Source of the DNA: Coriolopsis trogii
Lineage: Eukaryota > Basidiomycota > Agaricomycetes > Polyporales > Polyporaceae
Direction of reading: 5' to 3'
Length of the DNA: 64,000 bases
Assembly: GCA_020543525.1 (NCBI GenBank)
Contig: JAHYIO010000001.1
Coordinates: forward strand, 620,001 to 684,000
Shown here: positions 34,325-46,801 of the stretch, piece by piece
How the letters are laid out: each line of letters opens with the position of its first letter
How positions within the stretch are numbered: position 1 is the stretch's first letter
The notes under the pieces: generated by a model
The model's input: the letters and a program-made list of their open reading frames with translations, nothing else
Databases searched by the model: none
Told to the model about the DNA's origin: nothing
Program-made: the position numbers and the translations under genes

Positions 34325-35214
34325 GGTTCAGTATGACTCACAGACATAGAGTTAAAGCGAGCAGTACTTGCTCGATATTCGCGAGGTTGGCAAGTGGAGA
34401 GAAGCACTGAATCCCACGTAGTCATGCAAGTCACCAGGCTGGTCGTGACCTACCAGTGTATGCTGAACCTTCCCGGAATCCCCTTTGCGCATCATGATAC
34501 AGAGTACTTTCTATTGAACAAATCTGGTATTTGATTTGACCAGTAAGAGTGACGAGGATAGTCATGGTCTCCTCCAGGTTTTGTGGGTTGAATTGTCGTC
34601 ACAAGCACAGCACCGAGCGATTGAGCTGGCCCCGTGGCCGTTAGAGTTATTGCAAAGATGGGACCATCCAAAGTTCATCATCAGCCGTCTACTTGCGAAG
34701 TTCATCTCAATTCAGAAGATGGGTATATTTGGCAAGGCACCGTCACCAGTCCCGCAGCCTGAAGGTCATGGTCTGCAATGGCGGACGAATGGCGAGGAAG
34801 TCAGGGCTGACGAAGACTCAGAATAGAATGACAAGCATGAGTAGAAGGGACGCGCAAGGTCACAGTGTCGAGAGAGAGAGGGCGAGCCAAGAGTCCAAGA
34901 GGGTTGGAGGATTGGCCGAGGCTGCTGGGGATGATGATGGCCGCAGAAGGCGAGGCGCGGTCAACGAGGCGCCCGTTGTCGCTGTTGCGAAGAGCGACGA
35001 GCTCAGGTCAAATCAAGTCCGCTGCGTCTGACTCTCCCTCCCTCCCGCCGTCTCCCTCGTCTCTCCCTTCTCCTCGCTCGCTGCGTCCGCCATCACGGTA
35101 GAGGAAGCAAATCCCCGCAGGTCGGATCTGGCGCTGGGCAGCGGCTTTCCTTGGCTTTCATATACACTCTCTCGGCGGCAGCGCACCCGGGTTTGGCCCT
35201 TACAGTCCTTTCTA
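34325..35214. other. Intergenic, no gene recognised
   Basis: Short plus-strand frames rich in Arg/Ser codons only. It probably includes the 3' region of the epoxide hydrolase and the promoter of the ADAM gene. Confidence 0.5.
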
Positions 35215-38200
35215 ATGTACCCTCACCATCGCATATACTGGCTCCTCGTCCTCGTCCTCGCTGGCTTGAATTCGGTCTCAGGTATGTCCTACAGTCGAGC
35301 CTCTCTCTGGCGGTCTTGCAGTCAACTTTCCTTGCCATCATTCCGATTCATGGCGGTGCCCTCGATTCCTGTCCTTCCTTGCCCATCTGAGTGGCTCAGC
35401 ACCCTCGGTGCACACCATGCGCTCATACACAGGAACACTCCCACACGTACGGCGCATGGTTTGACCGAGGACATCGGTATAGGAACGGGTAGATACATGC
35501 GTCCGGGGACCCTCCGTATGTTCTCGTCTATGCGTCTCGAGCATCCATCGCCCTTGACGGCCGCTGAGGTTCAAGGTGTGCGTCGGTATAAACCCTTCGC
35601 CCTCGCTACTCATTGCCTGCGCATGCTTTGAGTCTTCGCGGAAGGGCACCTAGGGCTCTCAGCGTAGAGCTCTTGACGCATTGACGGAAATAGCGGTACG
35701 GCGAGTCGCTCTTTTCACTCTCAGGGATGTTGCAGGAGTCCCTCCGTTGTCTTGAGACTCTGTGCACGTTCGCGGGCATGTTGCAGCTGCTGAGACCATG
35801 CTATGGTGACGCTCGCATAGCTTGCTGCGCAGCGGCACGAAAGGCTCGTTCTGTCGAACCCGCTGTGTGGCTGCAGATTCCGCAGCCCCAGCGTGAGCGC
35901 AGGTCTACAATTGTGGGTGCCTAGCGGGCCGCTTACGGGTACATGTTTGCGTGAGGAACTAAGGGACTGCATGACCGCGGAATGTCCTTGGCATGCATGA
36001 GCTGACGTTCTTGCATCCAGCACTCAGTGCTCCCGCACGACCATTGAAGCGACTCGCACATCCGTCAACGCTCTCCATCGATATCCTCCCTCGACGCCCA
36101 TCCGTTGAGAATCATGGGAAACGATCACCCCCTTTAGATTCGCCCATCCTCCGCCACACCGACTCTTTCCGCCTCACGCTCACAGCATTCGACGAGACGT
36201 TCTATTTGCACCTACGTCCTAACGACCACCTGATTCATCCTGCGGCTCGAATCAACTACTATAAGAACGGACCGGATGGTCAGTCAGTGCTCTCTCACAC
36301 TGTACCAATTGTGCGGGAGTCTGTGAAGGCCTACTGGGGAGAGGTCATTCCAGCACACATCTCCCCAGATCGATTGCGGGAAGATACGGCTGGTGTGACC
36401 CCAAGACCTTCTGGCCAGTACGAGCTTGGTTGGGCCCGCATTACGGTGTACGACCAGGGCGATGCAGAAGCAGGCCGCCCACCCGTATTCGAAGGCGCCT
36501 TCTCGGTCGCCGGCGTTGTACATCATGTCATGACGAAGGACAACTACCTCCGCAACAAGCATGAACTCGATCCGCACATACAGTTAGACGAAGAACACCC
36601 CGACTCGAATTTGGTCATCTGGCGCGACGCCGACGTCATGAGCAAACATGAACATTCTCAAGTCGTCGGCCTTGGCTCTTCGGCGCCCGTAGGCGAGACT
36701 TGCGGCCACGATCACATGGAATTCAACACGGACCCGCGCCAGAACGAAGCCATCCGCCGGCCTTCACCTCCGCAGTACACCCCGTGGTACGATGCCTTCG
36801 GGCTCTTGCCGTCGTCGAACCTGACGAAGCGTGACGATGTTGCTGGTCCGGGCATGGGCATGGAGTACGTCGCTCTCATGGTGCACCGGTTTTTTCAGAC
36901 TAATCGCCACATGTAGCTTCTCGAGCACCATTGGCCAGACTACAGGCTGCCCCACGTCACAAAGGATAGTCTACATGGGTGTAGCTGCGGATTGCGAGTA
37001 TTCCAGCCGCTACGGCTCATCGGAGAATGCGACCCAGGCCATCATCAAGAACTGGAACACTGCCAGTGCGCTCTACAAGGTATTCGCTTCTTCTCGCAGT
37101 CTCGTACCAGTACTGACCCTCTCTGGATTAGACCACCTTCCAAGTCAGCCTCGGCATCATTCACATCGACGTCCGTGAACCAACGTCAGTTCTTGCGAGT
37201 TGCGTCTATTCCTCGGACTAACATGCGCATATATCTAGATGCCCAGACACTCCTCCCTCGGACGCTCCCTGGAACACTGCGTGTTCGGACTCGGTCACTC
37301 TGAATGATCGGCTGTCTATATTTTCGGGTTGGCGTGGCGACAAAGGCGACGATAACGCTGGCTTGTGGCATCTCATGAGCGGCTGTCCGACCGGTTCTGA
37401 GGTCGGCATTGCTTGGCTCGCTACACTATGCCAACAGAAGGCGTCTGGCCAGAGCCCTTCCATTGTATCCGGCACGGCTGTCTCGACTGCTGGCCGCACA
37501 GAGTGGCAAGTCATTGCACATGAGATTGGACACAACTTTGGTGCTATTGTGAGTCTCAGAGTCTATCGTTCGTTCAGCAAGATGCTGATGACAATGCTTG
37601 CAGCATGACGTAAGTTGGTGATGTCCATAGCTTGTCCGCGATGCCTAACCTAGTGGCTTGATCAGTGCGCAGGTGGATGCTCATGCAGCAATGGTTGTGA
37701 GACGGACTCGACCAACTGTTGCCCGCTCTCCACGACCACCTGTGATGCCAACTCCCAGTACATCATGAGCCCTGTTGCGGAGACGGGCGAGATGAACTTC
37801 TCTCCTTGCAGCATCGGTAACATCTGTGCGTGGGAACCTTCACGCTCATTATTGGTGTATCCATATTGACACGCTCCATAGGCTCACTGATGGCGGGCGT
37901 TTCTGGCGCGAAGACCGAAACGTCTTGCCTGATCGACCCCAGTGCACCGAGTGCCCTTACCAACAGGCCACCTCTGATCACGCTGCAGATGTGTGGGAAC
38001 GGTATCGTCGAAGACGGCGAAGACTGTGACCCGGGCATCGGCTCCAACTCGACCTGCTGCGACGTCAACACGTGCAAGTTCACGAGCAACGCCGTCTGCG
38101 ACCCGGATAGCTCTCCATGCTGCACGGACTCGTGCTCATTCGCGCCCAGCACAAAAGTTTGCAGGCCGAGCAAGGACGACCGGTGCGACACTGCCGAGAT

Positions 38201-39357
38201 GTGCACTGGGACGAGCGCTTCGTGTCCTGCGGACGTGTTCTCGCCTAATGGACAGAGCTGCGGGTCGGGAGGTCTCGCTTGTGCGAGTGGACAGTGCACC
38301 TCGCTCGATCGTACGTGTCTTTGGCGTCGCTGGCTGCGTGTTCCCTGCTGACCGAGCGTTTAGAACAATGCGAGTTGGTTGGCGCGTCGATGGGCTTGAA
38401 GACGGCGTGTCCAAGCAACAATGACAAGTCGTGTCAAGTCTCGTGTCAAGACCCGAATAACTCGAACCAGTGCGTTGTTCTACAGTCTACGCTCATCGAC
38501 GGCTCTCCTTGTGGTAAGCACCTGTTCCCCATCCTCTGCCACGGGAACGACTGGCTGATGGTGACGTAGGGTATGGTGGGACGTGCCAGTCTGGGAACTG
38601 CCAACCTGGAAGTTGGCAGGACTTCTTCAAGGTACGCGGCGCCGAAAACATCGTCCAATGTACTGACATACTGATCGATGGCTGTCTTCACCAGGCCTGG
38701 TACGTGCACAATCTGCAGATCTCTATCCCGGTCACGGTAGTGGCGGGCATCATTGTCCTCCTCATACTCTGGGCAATCCTCCGTTGTACGTATTTTTCCT
38801 GTTCGATGCACCAGCGTGCCTGATTTGATTGCATCAGGTTGCCTAAGGCGTTGTAGCTCCAAGCCGCACAAAGCGGAGCGTATCCCAAGTTACCCAGGGC
38901 CACCGCCGATGAACTTCACGTTTGACCCGTCGGCTATGGTCGCCCAGTCTCAAGGCGGGAACGGGATGTACGGTCCCAAGTACGTCTCGCTCGTCGCGTC
39001 TGCTTTAGCTGTTTTTGACCCACAACTCGCATCTACAGCGTCCCCCGGCCTGCAGGCGCAGCAGCCGGCGCCGCTCGCCCACACTCCTCACATAGGACCT
39101 CGCGTTCGGCGCACGCCCGGAGCGGGTCCGCACCCCTGCAGAGCAACCCAAGCACACGCAGGGGAAGCGGTGGGGTGCATGGGTCCGCCCCCGGGGTCCC
39201 CGCCCGTCCCGACTCTGGCTCTAGCTCGGGACATCGGACGACGAGGAGCAGCCACTACGCGCCGCAGTTCCCGATCGACTCCGTCAGGCAGAGCCGGTCG
39301 AACTGGGTCGACGAGTCGTTGTACAACGGCCCGCCGCCGGGAGCTAGGGTCTCATGA
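35215..39357 (+). CDS. ADAM-family metalloprotease (M12B), membrane anchored
   Basis: A fungal ADAM homologue, a zinc endopeptidase at the cell surface. Exon 1 (35215-35281) encodes the signal peptide MYPHHRIYWLLVLVLAGLNS. A 739-bp intron, long for this genome, joins it in phase to 36021. A propeptide follows. The reprolysin domain starts near IVYMGVAADC, and its zinc motif HEIGHNFGAI (37519-37548) is completed by the 6-nt exon CATGAC and the next exon (CAGGCSC). The disintegrin domain (MCGNGIVEDGEDCDPG, CCTDSCSF, CRPSKDDRCDTAEMC) and Cys-rich part come next. One transmembrane helix (VTVVAGIIVLLILWAIL) and a Ser/Arg/Pro-rich cytoplasmic tail end the protein at TGA 39355-39357. Catalytic residues are intact. 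It converges with the next gene. Confidence 0.92.
37604..37609 (+). other. 6-nt microexon in ADAM gene
   Basis: CATGAC lies between an intron ending CTTGCAG and a donor GTAAGT. Including it gives HEIGHNFGAI-HD-CAGG, the canonical HExxHxxxxxHD zinc site. Skipping it removes the third zinc-ligand His and the Asp and leaves the frame intact. Confidence 0.85.
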
Positions 39358-39878
39358 GGATCGAGAGCGGAAGGAGAGCGGTGACAGTGTAAGGTGTATG
39401 CGTTCAGGACTATTCTTTTTCTTCGTTCTGCCTTTTGGTCCGATCGCGTTGGGTTTGGCCGGCTTGTGACGCAGAACGTGTATTTTATTCCCGATTGGGT
39501 CCGAAGAAAAAGGCTTCGTGTAGTGGTCCGTGTGGACCACCTTCTCCTAGTCTCGGCTGGCTCTGGTGCCTTGCCAGAAGCTCAACTTCCACGCTCGTCT
39601 TAGAATTGTCGGAGGGAGCAGACCATGCGCACGACGATATGTGACTTCAGTAAATGATGTGCAACGTAGAAAAGACGCAACCCAAAGAGTCCAGGGTAAG
39701 CAGATCGATGTATACGAACGGAGTTATTTATTGCTACACATATCATGGACCCCTCTCGACGTTCACTCGTCCTACGGATACGTAAATAATGAAGAAAAAA
39801 GACCAGACAGAAGGAGACCGCAGGAAGAGAATGTACACCAAGAACCATCCGCTCTCTAGATGCTCAGCTCTACTCCGC
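39358..39878. other. Convergent 3' intergenic region
   Basis: 521 bp between the tail-to-tail stops of the ADAM gene and the A1-like gene. It is A-rich around 39780-39800. It contains only 3' untranslated and terminator sequence as far as I can tell. Confidence 0.6.
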
Positions 39879-42141
39879 TCAAACCTTGTCCGTAGCAGAT
39901 TGCGAGAACTCAGACCTATCGGGGCTGCTCGGAGGAGGCCCCGACGCCGACGGGCCGGCGTTGGACACGGTCATCATCGTGTCCTGGCGATAGCCCATCT
40001 TCTCCCTCGGGAACGTGCGCGCGGTGGGCGAGGACACGCCGCTCTCGCTCGCCTCCTCGTACGATGGCGGAGGCATCTGCAGCTGCTGCGCGTGGTGGTC
40101 CCCGCCGTCGAGGAGCGGCGCGTGCGGCGAGATGGGCGGGCTGCCGTACGGGGAGATGACCCCGGTGCCAGAGCCGATGACGCTGCCGGAGATGTACTGC
40201 GACTGGTGGCCGGGGGCGACCTGGCCGAGGGTGTAGGGCTCGACGGTGCTCGCGGCCTTGTGCTCTTCTTCGAACTCTTGGGCGCGCTTGAAGAAGGTGT
40301 TGTCTTGCCGGCGGCGGATGAGGAAGAAGGTGAGGAGGCCGAGCGCGATCACGCCTGCGACGCCGCCGACGGTGCCGCCGACTATGGCGCCGATGTCGCG
40401 GGACTTGGTCGAGGAGACGGTGCGGGGGGCGAAGGCAATCGCAGGGTCGCCGTTCTTCGGGATGTTGAAGATGCTGCGCGCAGGGAAGGGGATGCGATCA
40501 GCTTCTGTTCGACTGCCTGTGCTGTTAGGATCGGGTCCATGGCACTTACACGTAGAGCGCAGAGAGCCAGTTCTGGCCGAAGATGTACTGTGTGACGGAA
40601 TCGTCGATGAAACCCTCGACGAGGCTGATGCACTTGCCGTTACCCTGGTCGACGACGAGGAGAGATTCGTCGACCGAGAACTGCTGCGAGCCGATATGGA
40701 CCGTGAACGTGACACGGGCGTCGCAGGGCACCTCCCATGCTGTCGTAGCGCCCGGGATCGTCGACATCTGTACCTGCTGGGAGCCGTCGATGCTATCATC
40801 TGTTGCGAGTGATAATCCAGAGGCATGTGTGTCAGAGATCATGATCACGTCAAGGGCGTCAACAACTGGGCGACGTACGGAAGCGGCGTGCCTGTGAGCC
40901 TGGCATGTATATGCCAGAATAGTACGGGTCGATGTTGACAAGGATGGAGTTCGTTGACCCGACGCTGTTGCCCCCGCTGGTGGCAGCCCAGCCGTCGAGA
41001 CTGACCGTCAAGTCCGGCTGATCGTTGCCGCTCAGGTAGCCGCTGGTCACACCAGTCTCCGCCGTACGCCATACCATTTGATCTGCTTGGTAGGATGAAG
41101 GGTCCGGTGCGAGCCAGTGGATGATACCGGCGTCAGAGTTCACGAGAGGCTTCGCGTTTGGTGGGATCCGAAGCTGGTCGGCAATTCCAGGGATGACAGG
41201 GGACGGCTTGAGGGCCATGCCGTAAGTGAAGTTCTGCGCGTCCGGGTTGCGGATGTAGTATTGGCCATAGATACCGTCATCGAAGGTGGCGGGGAAGCCA
41301 GCAGCGGTAGTCGGCTTCTTAAGCGTGCCTAATCCAAGCAGACCAGAGACACCAGACCCGAATGGTGAGCTGTTTGTTTGGTTGTCCATAAAGACGACTG
41401 GTACGGTCCGTGAGTGAGAGCACACGCTACGAGCTTGGTGAGCATCTTACTGGTTTGATTTGTGTACGGCCATGCCTCTCCGGACGATGTGGCAAGCGAA
41501 CAGTTCTCTTTGCCTAGGGAACCGCCAAAGCTACCTGAACCGAGACTCATCGCCGGAGAGCCAGAGAGAGTACGCGCGTCGGGTGAGAGGGATTGATCAT
41601 AACTGCAATGCAAGGTGATCAGTGTCAAACTTGGAACAAACGAGACACGAAAGTCGGAAGCGGTGTAGAACACAGTTGCTGCAAAGGATACGAGCACATC
41701 GTTGTGACAACTGATAGATTCTTGGTGACATAGGGACTGTCCACAACTGCCAAGGACAGTGCCAAGATCGAGTTGAGATGGGCCGTATGGTCCGGGGGGC
41801 ATTGCGGAGAAGCGCGCGAAGGAGCAGAGGCACTCACGTTGGGACGTCTGAGCAGTTGCCGCAGCCCTTGTTCGCCACAGCAGTGTAGCCCAAACTAGTC
41901 GTGAGCGTGAAGTTGAAGTGTTGCAACTTGCCGACGCCCTCTGTGCCCTGCGGGGGATGGAACGTGTTCATGGCAGTCCACACGCACATGCGCTCACTGC
42001 TACACGCACCATGCTCACGCTCATCATTGGCCTTCCTCCGGCCCCGAGTATGATGGGCACATCGAGCCGCTTGGGGGGCACGAATGCACCGTAGGCGCAG
42101 GATGCGCAGAGAGAGAATACGAGAGAGGCCTTCGTGAACAT
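39879..42141 (-). CDS. Aspartic-protease-like (A1 fold) single-pass membrane protein, probably inactive
   Basis: The gene is read on the minus strand from ATG 42141 (signal peptide MFTKASLVFSLCASCAYG) to TGA at 39879. Short introns include one after MSVSMV and one with donor GTGCGTG. The fold is suggested by GSGVSGLLGLG in the first lobe and QYIFGQNWLSALYVIFN near the C-terminal end, matching the WxLGDxFLRxxYxVFD region of pepsins. At the first active site LTTSLGYTAV stands where DTGS is expected. At the second, NIDPYYSGIYMP stands where DTGTS is expected, so at least one catalytic Asp and both Gly are missing. A transmembrane helix (IGAIVGGTVGGVAGVIALGL) precedes a Ser/Pro-rich cytoplasmic tail with PPPSYEE. 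It may be a binding or scaffold pseudoprotease. The fold call is moderate, the inactivity an inference. Confidence 0.7.
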
Positions 42142-45053
42142 TATATAGCTGTAACGTGAGGTCTTAACGTTGTACTGTCCAGAGCAGCATTTAGTACGCG
42201 TGTCGCCGAACGAGGCAAGAAAAGGACTTACAGAATGCAGTCTGTCGGGGTGGACAGGCTAGGGAGAAGAAATAAAAAGAAAAAGGCGACCGTCCTGGAC
42301 GTGGAGGTCGAGAGGAGGACAAGCTCGGGGAGGGCGCAGAGCGGCCATGTGTGACTATAAGACAGGTAAGACACGATCTGGATCATAACAACTCAACGCT
42401 TCTTCCTGCCCCCTTCGCAGGACCCCGGAACCCCGGCTAGGGACGCCACCCCGTGTGCCACTCTCTCCTCACAATAAAGTACGTACCCGGTCCTACCATC
42501 AATGCTACCGTACATATGAGCTCCTGTTATTTGAAGGTTCTACGAGTTCGATAGAATATCTTAATGATTGCGGAAAGCTCGCCTCACTCGCGATATTGTC
42601 TTGTCGTGTTAGGACCCCGAGTGCACAAGAGGCACTCTGAGCGTCTCAGACACACCGCCGCCCATGATGCTGTGATATGTCTGACTTGCGCCACCGCTGG
42701 CACCAGCCTTCTTGATCCACGACTACGCAAGCATGTTCGGAAAACGACTGGAGCATTCGCGTCTGGGCCGGGCCTCCGTCCACCTGCAGCGCAGAATGCA
42801 GCCAACGATCGCAGGGACACTGAACTTGGGGAGCCGAGAGGTTCAACCCAAGTGCGATTTCTTCCGAGGCGCACTTCTGGCGCGCTCATCGTTGTGTGCT
42901 TAGCAAGATATAGAATGGTACCGGGCACTTCTTCAATCCGGGGTTTGAGGCACAGGGCGGCGCCCTCTGGAGGCGTAGCATCCATATGCGTAACCCACAA
43001 CTTCGGGCGTTTCATCTGCGATGTCCCATCACACTGAGCCCCAGAGCTTCGCGCACGCAGACCGTCCGACGCCGAAGAGCCCTCAAAGTCGGACCATGAT
43101 GTCGTGAACCCCATGGCGATACCAGGGGGCTCGCATAGCCTGTGGCACTGGCATGTGCGCTGGAGTCGATCGCATATGTTATCCTGTCGGGGCGACGGTC
43201 AGACGTGGTCCCGGGAACGCGTCTGTGATCGGAGCGCAGACATATACTTAGTGGCAAGCCTGGTGGCGAGTGGTGGACGCCAAGCTTGGTGATCGAAGGC
43301 AGCACGGCGGCATGGGTCCTTGTAGGTCCAGTTGGATAATTATTCTCACGCCGCCCGCACAATGTCTTTACCTTTCTTCCACCGTGCTTCCCGTTAGGCC
43401 CCGCCCAATCCGAAGAATGCATCTTGCATATTTGTTATCGATGGAATGCCAGTGCCAGGGCGATCTGCATCTTGATGATGCTAGAGTCGCAGCCGTCGGT
43501 GGCGGTCTGCGCTTATCCAGTGCCAGTAATCTCCTACGCGCCACCGGTGGCGTGTCAGAGATAGGCCTCGAGGTTGGAACGCAGGAAGAGGCACCTGTCG
43601 GAACCGGTGCGAGGAAGCGGGTGGGCTCTGGGAAGGGAACCCTCGATGTAAGCACCGCTCGGGTAAAGAATCTACATGCTCGTCATGAGGACATCTCTCG
43701 TCGGCTACCCACGCAACTAGCGGCGCGATATCCTTCAGTTGCGCTTCGAAATCATACGATAGAATGCGCTAGAGAGCCGTCGCTCTGAAGGCGGAAGAGC
43801 GACTGAACCATCGTCAGCCACGCGCAGGCAAAATGCCCTCACTCAAAGTGCTCACCAAAGGGCCTTGATTCCTGCATTCACTCACTAACCGAGCCGTGGC
43901 CGTGGTAGATGTACAGCAATCCGAGGGTTGGGGCACGTCGTAAGTGCATCTGAAAAGTCCCACTATGGCGTCCTGCACGACCCCTCGTGAGCTTGTCATC
44001 TCTGTCGTTGTCGAAGCAATAGTAGAACTCGCCGAGCGTTCGCCCAGATTCCAAGGCGTTTCTGGAAAGCGAACCTTGACCACGGAGGCAATGCAAATTA
44101 TGTTCATTCGGCGACCACGTTCGTCTAGGGAGAGCTTTGCTCCATACACACCCTCGAGATAAGGTGTCTGCCTCCTTGGGCAGAGGAACCGCTGAGGTCG
44201 CGTTGCGACGCCTACGCGATTACGAGCGTATTTGACCTTAAGCTTGGGCGAAGTGACGATGATAAAACATGCGGTACTATACCTTCCGAGTTTCTCAGTC
44301 GGGGTCATCGGGGTCATCATCACGAGCGTATGCACGACTCACGAGCGGACGACGCAGATCATGCCCCGAGATGCGTGAGTGCCGCATCCTCCAGAAAGTT
44401 GCGCAAAATTCACAATCGCGATTGTTACGTTTTGAAGACCTGACGGCCGGTATACACACAGTTCTACGAGCGGGTCGTTGACGCGAGCGCGCGCGCCGGA
44501 ACATGGACGACCCCTGTGGAACGAGTAGCGCGTCGCCGACGCCGGCAGCCCCACACTGGTGTAAGGCGTCACGCTGTGGCACCGGTGTTGCCATTGCCGA
44601 ACATTGCATTCGCTGCTGCCCATGCGAGCCTCGAGTGCATGCTTGGGGCGTCACTACTCTCTGATTCTCCCTATGCTTGTCGTGGCGGGCGGCCACTGTG
44701 TCCCAAACATGGCGCTTGAACATTCGGGACTGGCCAGAGGTATAGGTCCCGCAAAGTGTTGAAATGCGTGCAAATGACAGGTCCCATAGTCTCATAGAAT
44801 GTGACGTATCAGCTCTGCGATACTCGAGACGTAGATGCCGACGGGAAGCTCACCTAGGTGGACACAGACAATGAGGGCAGTATATACTAAACAGTAAGTG
44901 ATGTACTATGCATGAGGAGAACGCGATAACATGTCTTTGGATGCTTGACGGGATGCAAGAACACGAGCTCAGATACATCACCTCAACCTCAACCCCAACC
45001 TTGCCCCCGTTCACCATCATCCGCATATCCACCTGTCCGAGACTGCTGAGGTC
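42142..45053. other. Gene-poor region, no assigned gene
   Basis: Several open frames of 95-176 codons overlap on both strands (42564-43114, 43270-43788, 43814-44335, 44295-44795). None shows a family motif, a plausible start with introns, or agreement between frames. The region may hold decayed genes or promoter sequence for the neighbouring genes. Confidence 0.5.
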
Positions 45054-46550
45054 TTACTTGACCTTCACCGCCTGGCCATCCTCGAGCCTTCGTCGCTGCC
45101 TTGCGATCTCTTCTTCGCTCTCACTACGCTTCCAGTGCTTAGCGTTCCATTCCGGTTGAGGTAGGTATCCGTGGGGCCCAGGGTAGGCCACAGCAGGCGG
45201 AAGAGGGTAAGGGACATGTGGTGGCATTGAAGGGTGCGGGGTCGTGCGGGAGCGGAAGTGAACGATCACAGAGTTCACGAAGAAGGTGAAGAATGCGAGT
45301 GAGCAGATTGTGAACGCCTGAGACAGATGTTGAGTGACCACTATAAGGGCTCAGAGAAACCCGACGAAACTCACGAAAGTCTTCCAGCTGATTTGCTCGA
45401 CAAACGTGTTGATGATCTCGCCAACGACCTCGAAGCTGACTTTGGCACGGCCAACTTTGGTCGGGTCGCGATTCATGCACAACTCCCAGGCTGCGCACTG
45501 TGCGGCCATTGCGGGTACCCTGTTCTTGTCACACAGGTTTGTCGTGTATGCGAGGTTGCACTGGGCAATCTCTTGGACGATCTCCATGGAGTACTCCGAG
45601 ACGCGGTGTTCGACGTCTCGATTGACCATGAAAATGAAGTGGAACAAGAGCCAGAGCGCTAGAGCGCCGAGAGTGCCATTGAAAACGACTTGCAGTATGC
45701 TGGCACGAGGCTGATGAATATGGCAAAGACTCGGGACAGAATAGAAGGGACATACCCGAGTGCTCGGAAAGAGAAGTCAGACGGAGGCCCAGAAGGACCA
45801 GCGAGATTCAAGGTGTAATGGTTGGTGGTCTTCCGCCTGATGGCTTGGTAGCTCTCTTCTCCGCTCTCCTCCCCACTGCTCTCGTCGTCGTCCACGTGTG
45901 CACGACGCCGTCGCACCTGACTTCGTTCCCTGACTTGCCGCTTCTTGAATACCCTCCGAAGCGCTCCCACCGCCATGGTCCGTTCTCCCTCCTCTTCCTT
46001 CTCCTCGTTCGCCTTCTCGGGCTCCTTCTCCTTCGTGGGCGGCCGACCGTGAGGGCTGGAGTCGGCCATATCGACGTCGTTCAGTTCGGGCTGGGGAAAT
46101 GGAGGCGGTCTGATGTCTGGCTGAGGGAACGCAGGCGAATGTGGGGGTGGTGCCCATGGATAGCTCGGAGGGGTCTGTGGGGGGTCCTGTGCGAAGAGGA
46201 AGGGTACGTTGTTGTTCTGACCAAAGCGCGGCCATGACGGTGTACTTGGAGTAGGAAACGAAGGAGTCGCAGGATGTGCTTCCTCATGTGTACCTAGCGG
46301 AATGTTAGTATGTGGGTAGGGACGAGCTTGTGACATCACCGGTGCAACCCCAGTCGTAGCAATACTCGTGGTCTTTGGCTTTGGCTTCGTGCACACTAGT
46401 AGCAAACAGAGAGTCACTCACGTTTTCTTGGTGTATGAGGGTCCTCACCGGATTTCGCCCATACTGGCTTCGTATTGCTGCTCGGCCGGGAAGTGAACTC
46501 GAAGTCCATCGGGGTCTCCGTCGACCTGTCCGTACGTATCCGGTATGCCA
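45054..46550 (-). CDS. BRL1: Nuclear-envelope protein Brl1/Brr6
   Basis: Brl1/Brr6 proteins sit in the nuclear envelope and help assemble nuclear pores and keep membrane lipid balance. The N-terminus MAYRIRTDRSTETPMDFEF matches the conserved MDFEF start region (ATG about 46550). A Pro-rich, then Lys/Arg/Glu-rich nucleoplasmic part follows. The disulfide-bridge domain has a first membrane helix (VVFNGTLGALALWLLFHFIF), NRDVEHRVSEYSMEIVQEIA and then CNLAY, LCDKNRVPAM, QCAAWELCMNRDP with the four conserved Cys. VEQISWKTF leads into a second helix (AFTICSLAFFTFFVNSVIV). Introns split the gene near 46.3-46.4, 45.70-45.76 and 45.32-45.37 kb. It ends QAVKVK at 45054. It is divergent from clpP. Confidence 0.9.
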
Positions 46551-46801
46551 TAGTATTCGTGGGTGTTCGTATATGTTCTCCGTCGTGGGTTCGTAAGGCC
46601 GAGGTATAGCAGATGTTGCCCTGTGGGCGAGGAGAGACACCGCGGTGGTGGTCAACGCAAAGGTTAGCGTGGCTTGAGTGGTAGCGCGCAAACGCGTACA
46701 TCACGTGAACGCGGCACACGCGTTGGCGTCTGTCTTCGCGCCTCGCCCAAGTTCGACTCCCTGCGTCGACGTTTCTGCTCGGTCTCCCTCGACCACACAT
46801 C
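46551..46801. promoter_or_regulatory. Divergent promoter of BRL1 and CLPP
   Basis: 251 bp separate the two start codons on opposite strands, so both promoters lie here. I see no TATA box that clearly fixes either start. A weak tRNA-like pattern inside it was rejected. Confidence 0.6.

Noticed and set aside
36850..36920. Apparent frame break in the ADAM gene before SSTIGQTTGCP
   Set aside because: A 52-nt intron (donor GTACGT at 36865, acceptor ending 36916) restores the frame exactly.
42584..43114. 176-codon minus-strand frame overlapping a 157-codon plus-strand frame
   Set aside because: No motif, both strands open over the same bases, and no splice or start support. This fits chance open frames in GC-rich DNA.
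46663..46765. tRNA-like pattern (TGGCTTGAGTGGTA A-box and GTTCGACTCC B-box) between BRL1 and CLPP
   Set aside because: The acceptor and T stems do not pair well (about 4 of 7 in the acceptor arm) and the spacing needs a long intron, so it is not called as a tRNA gene.
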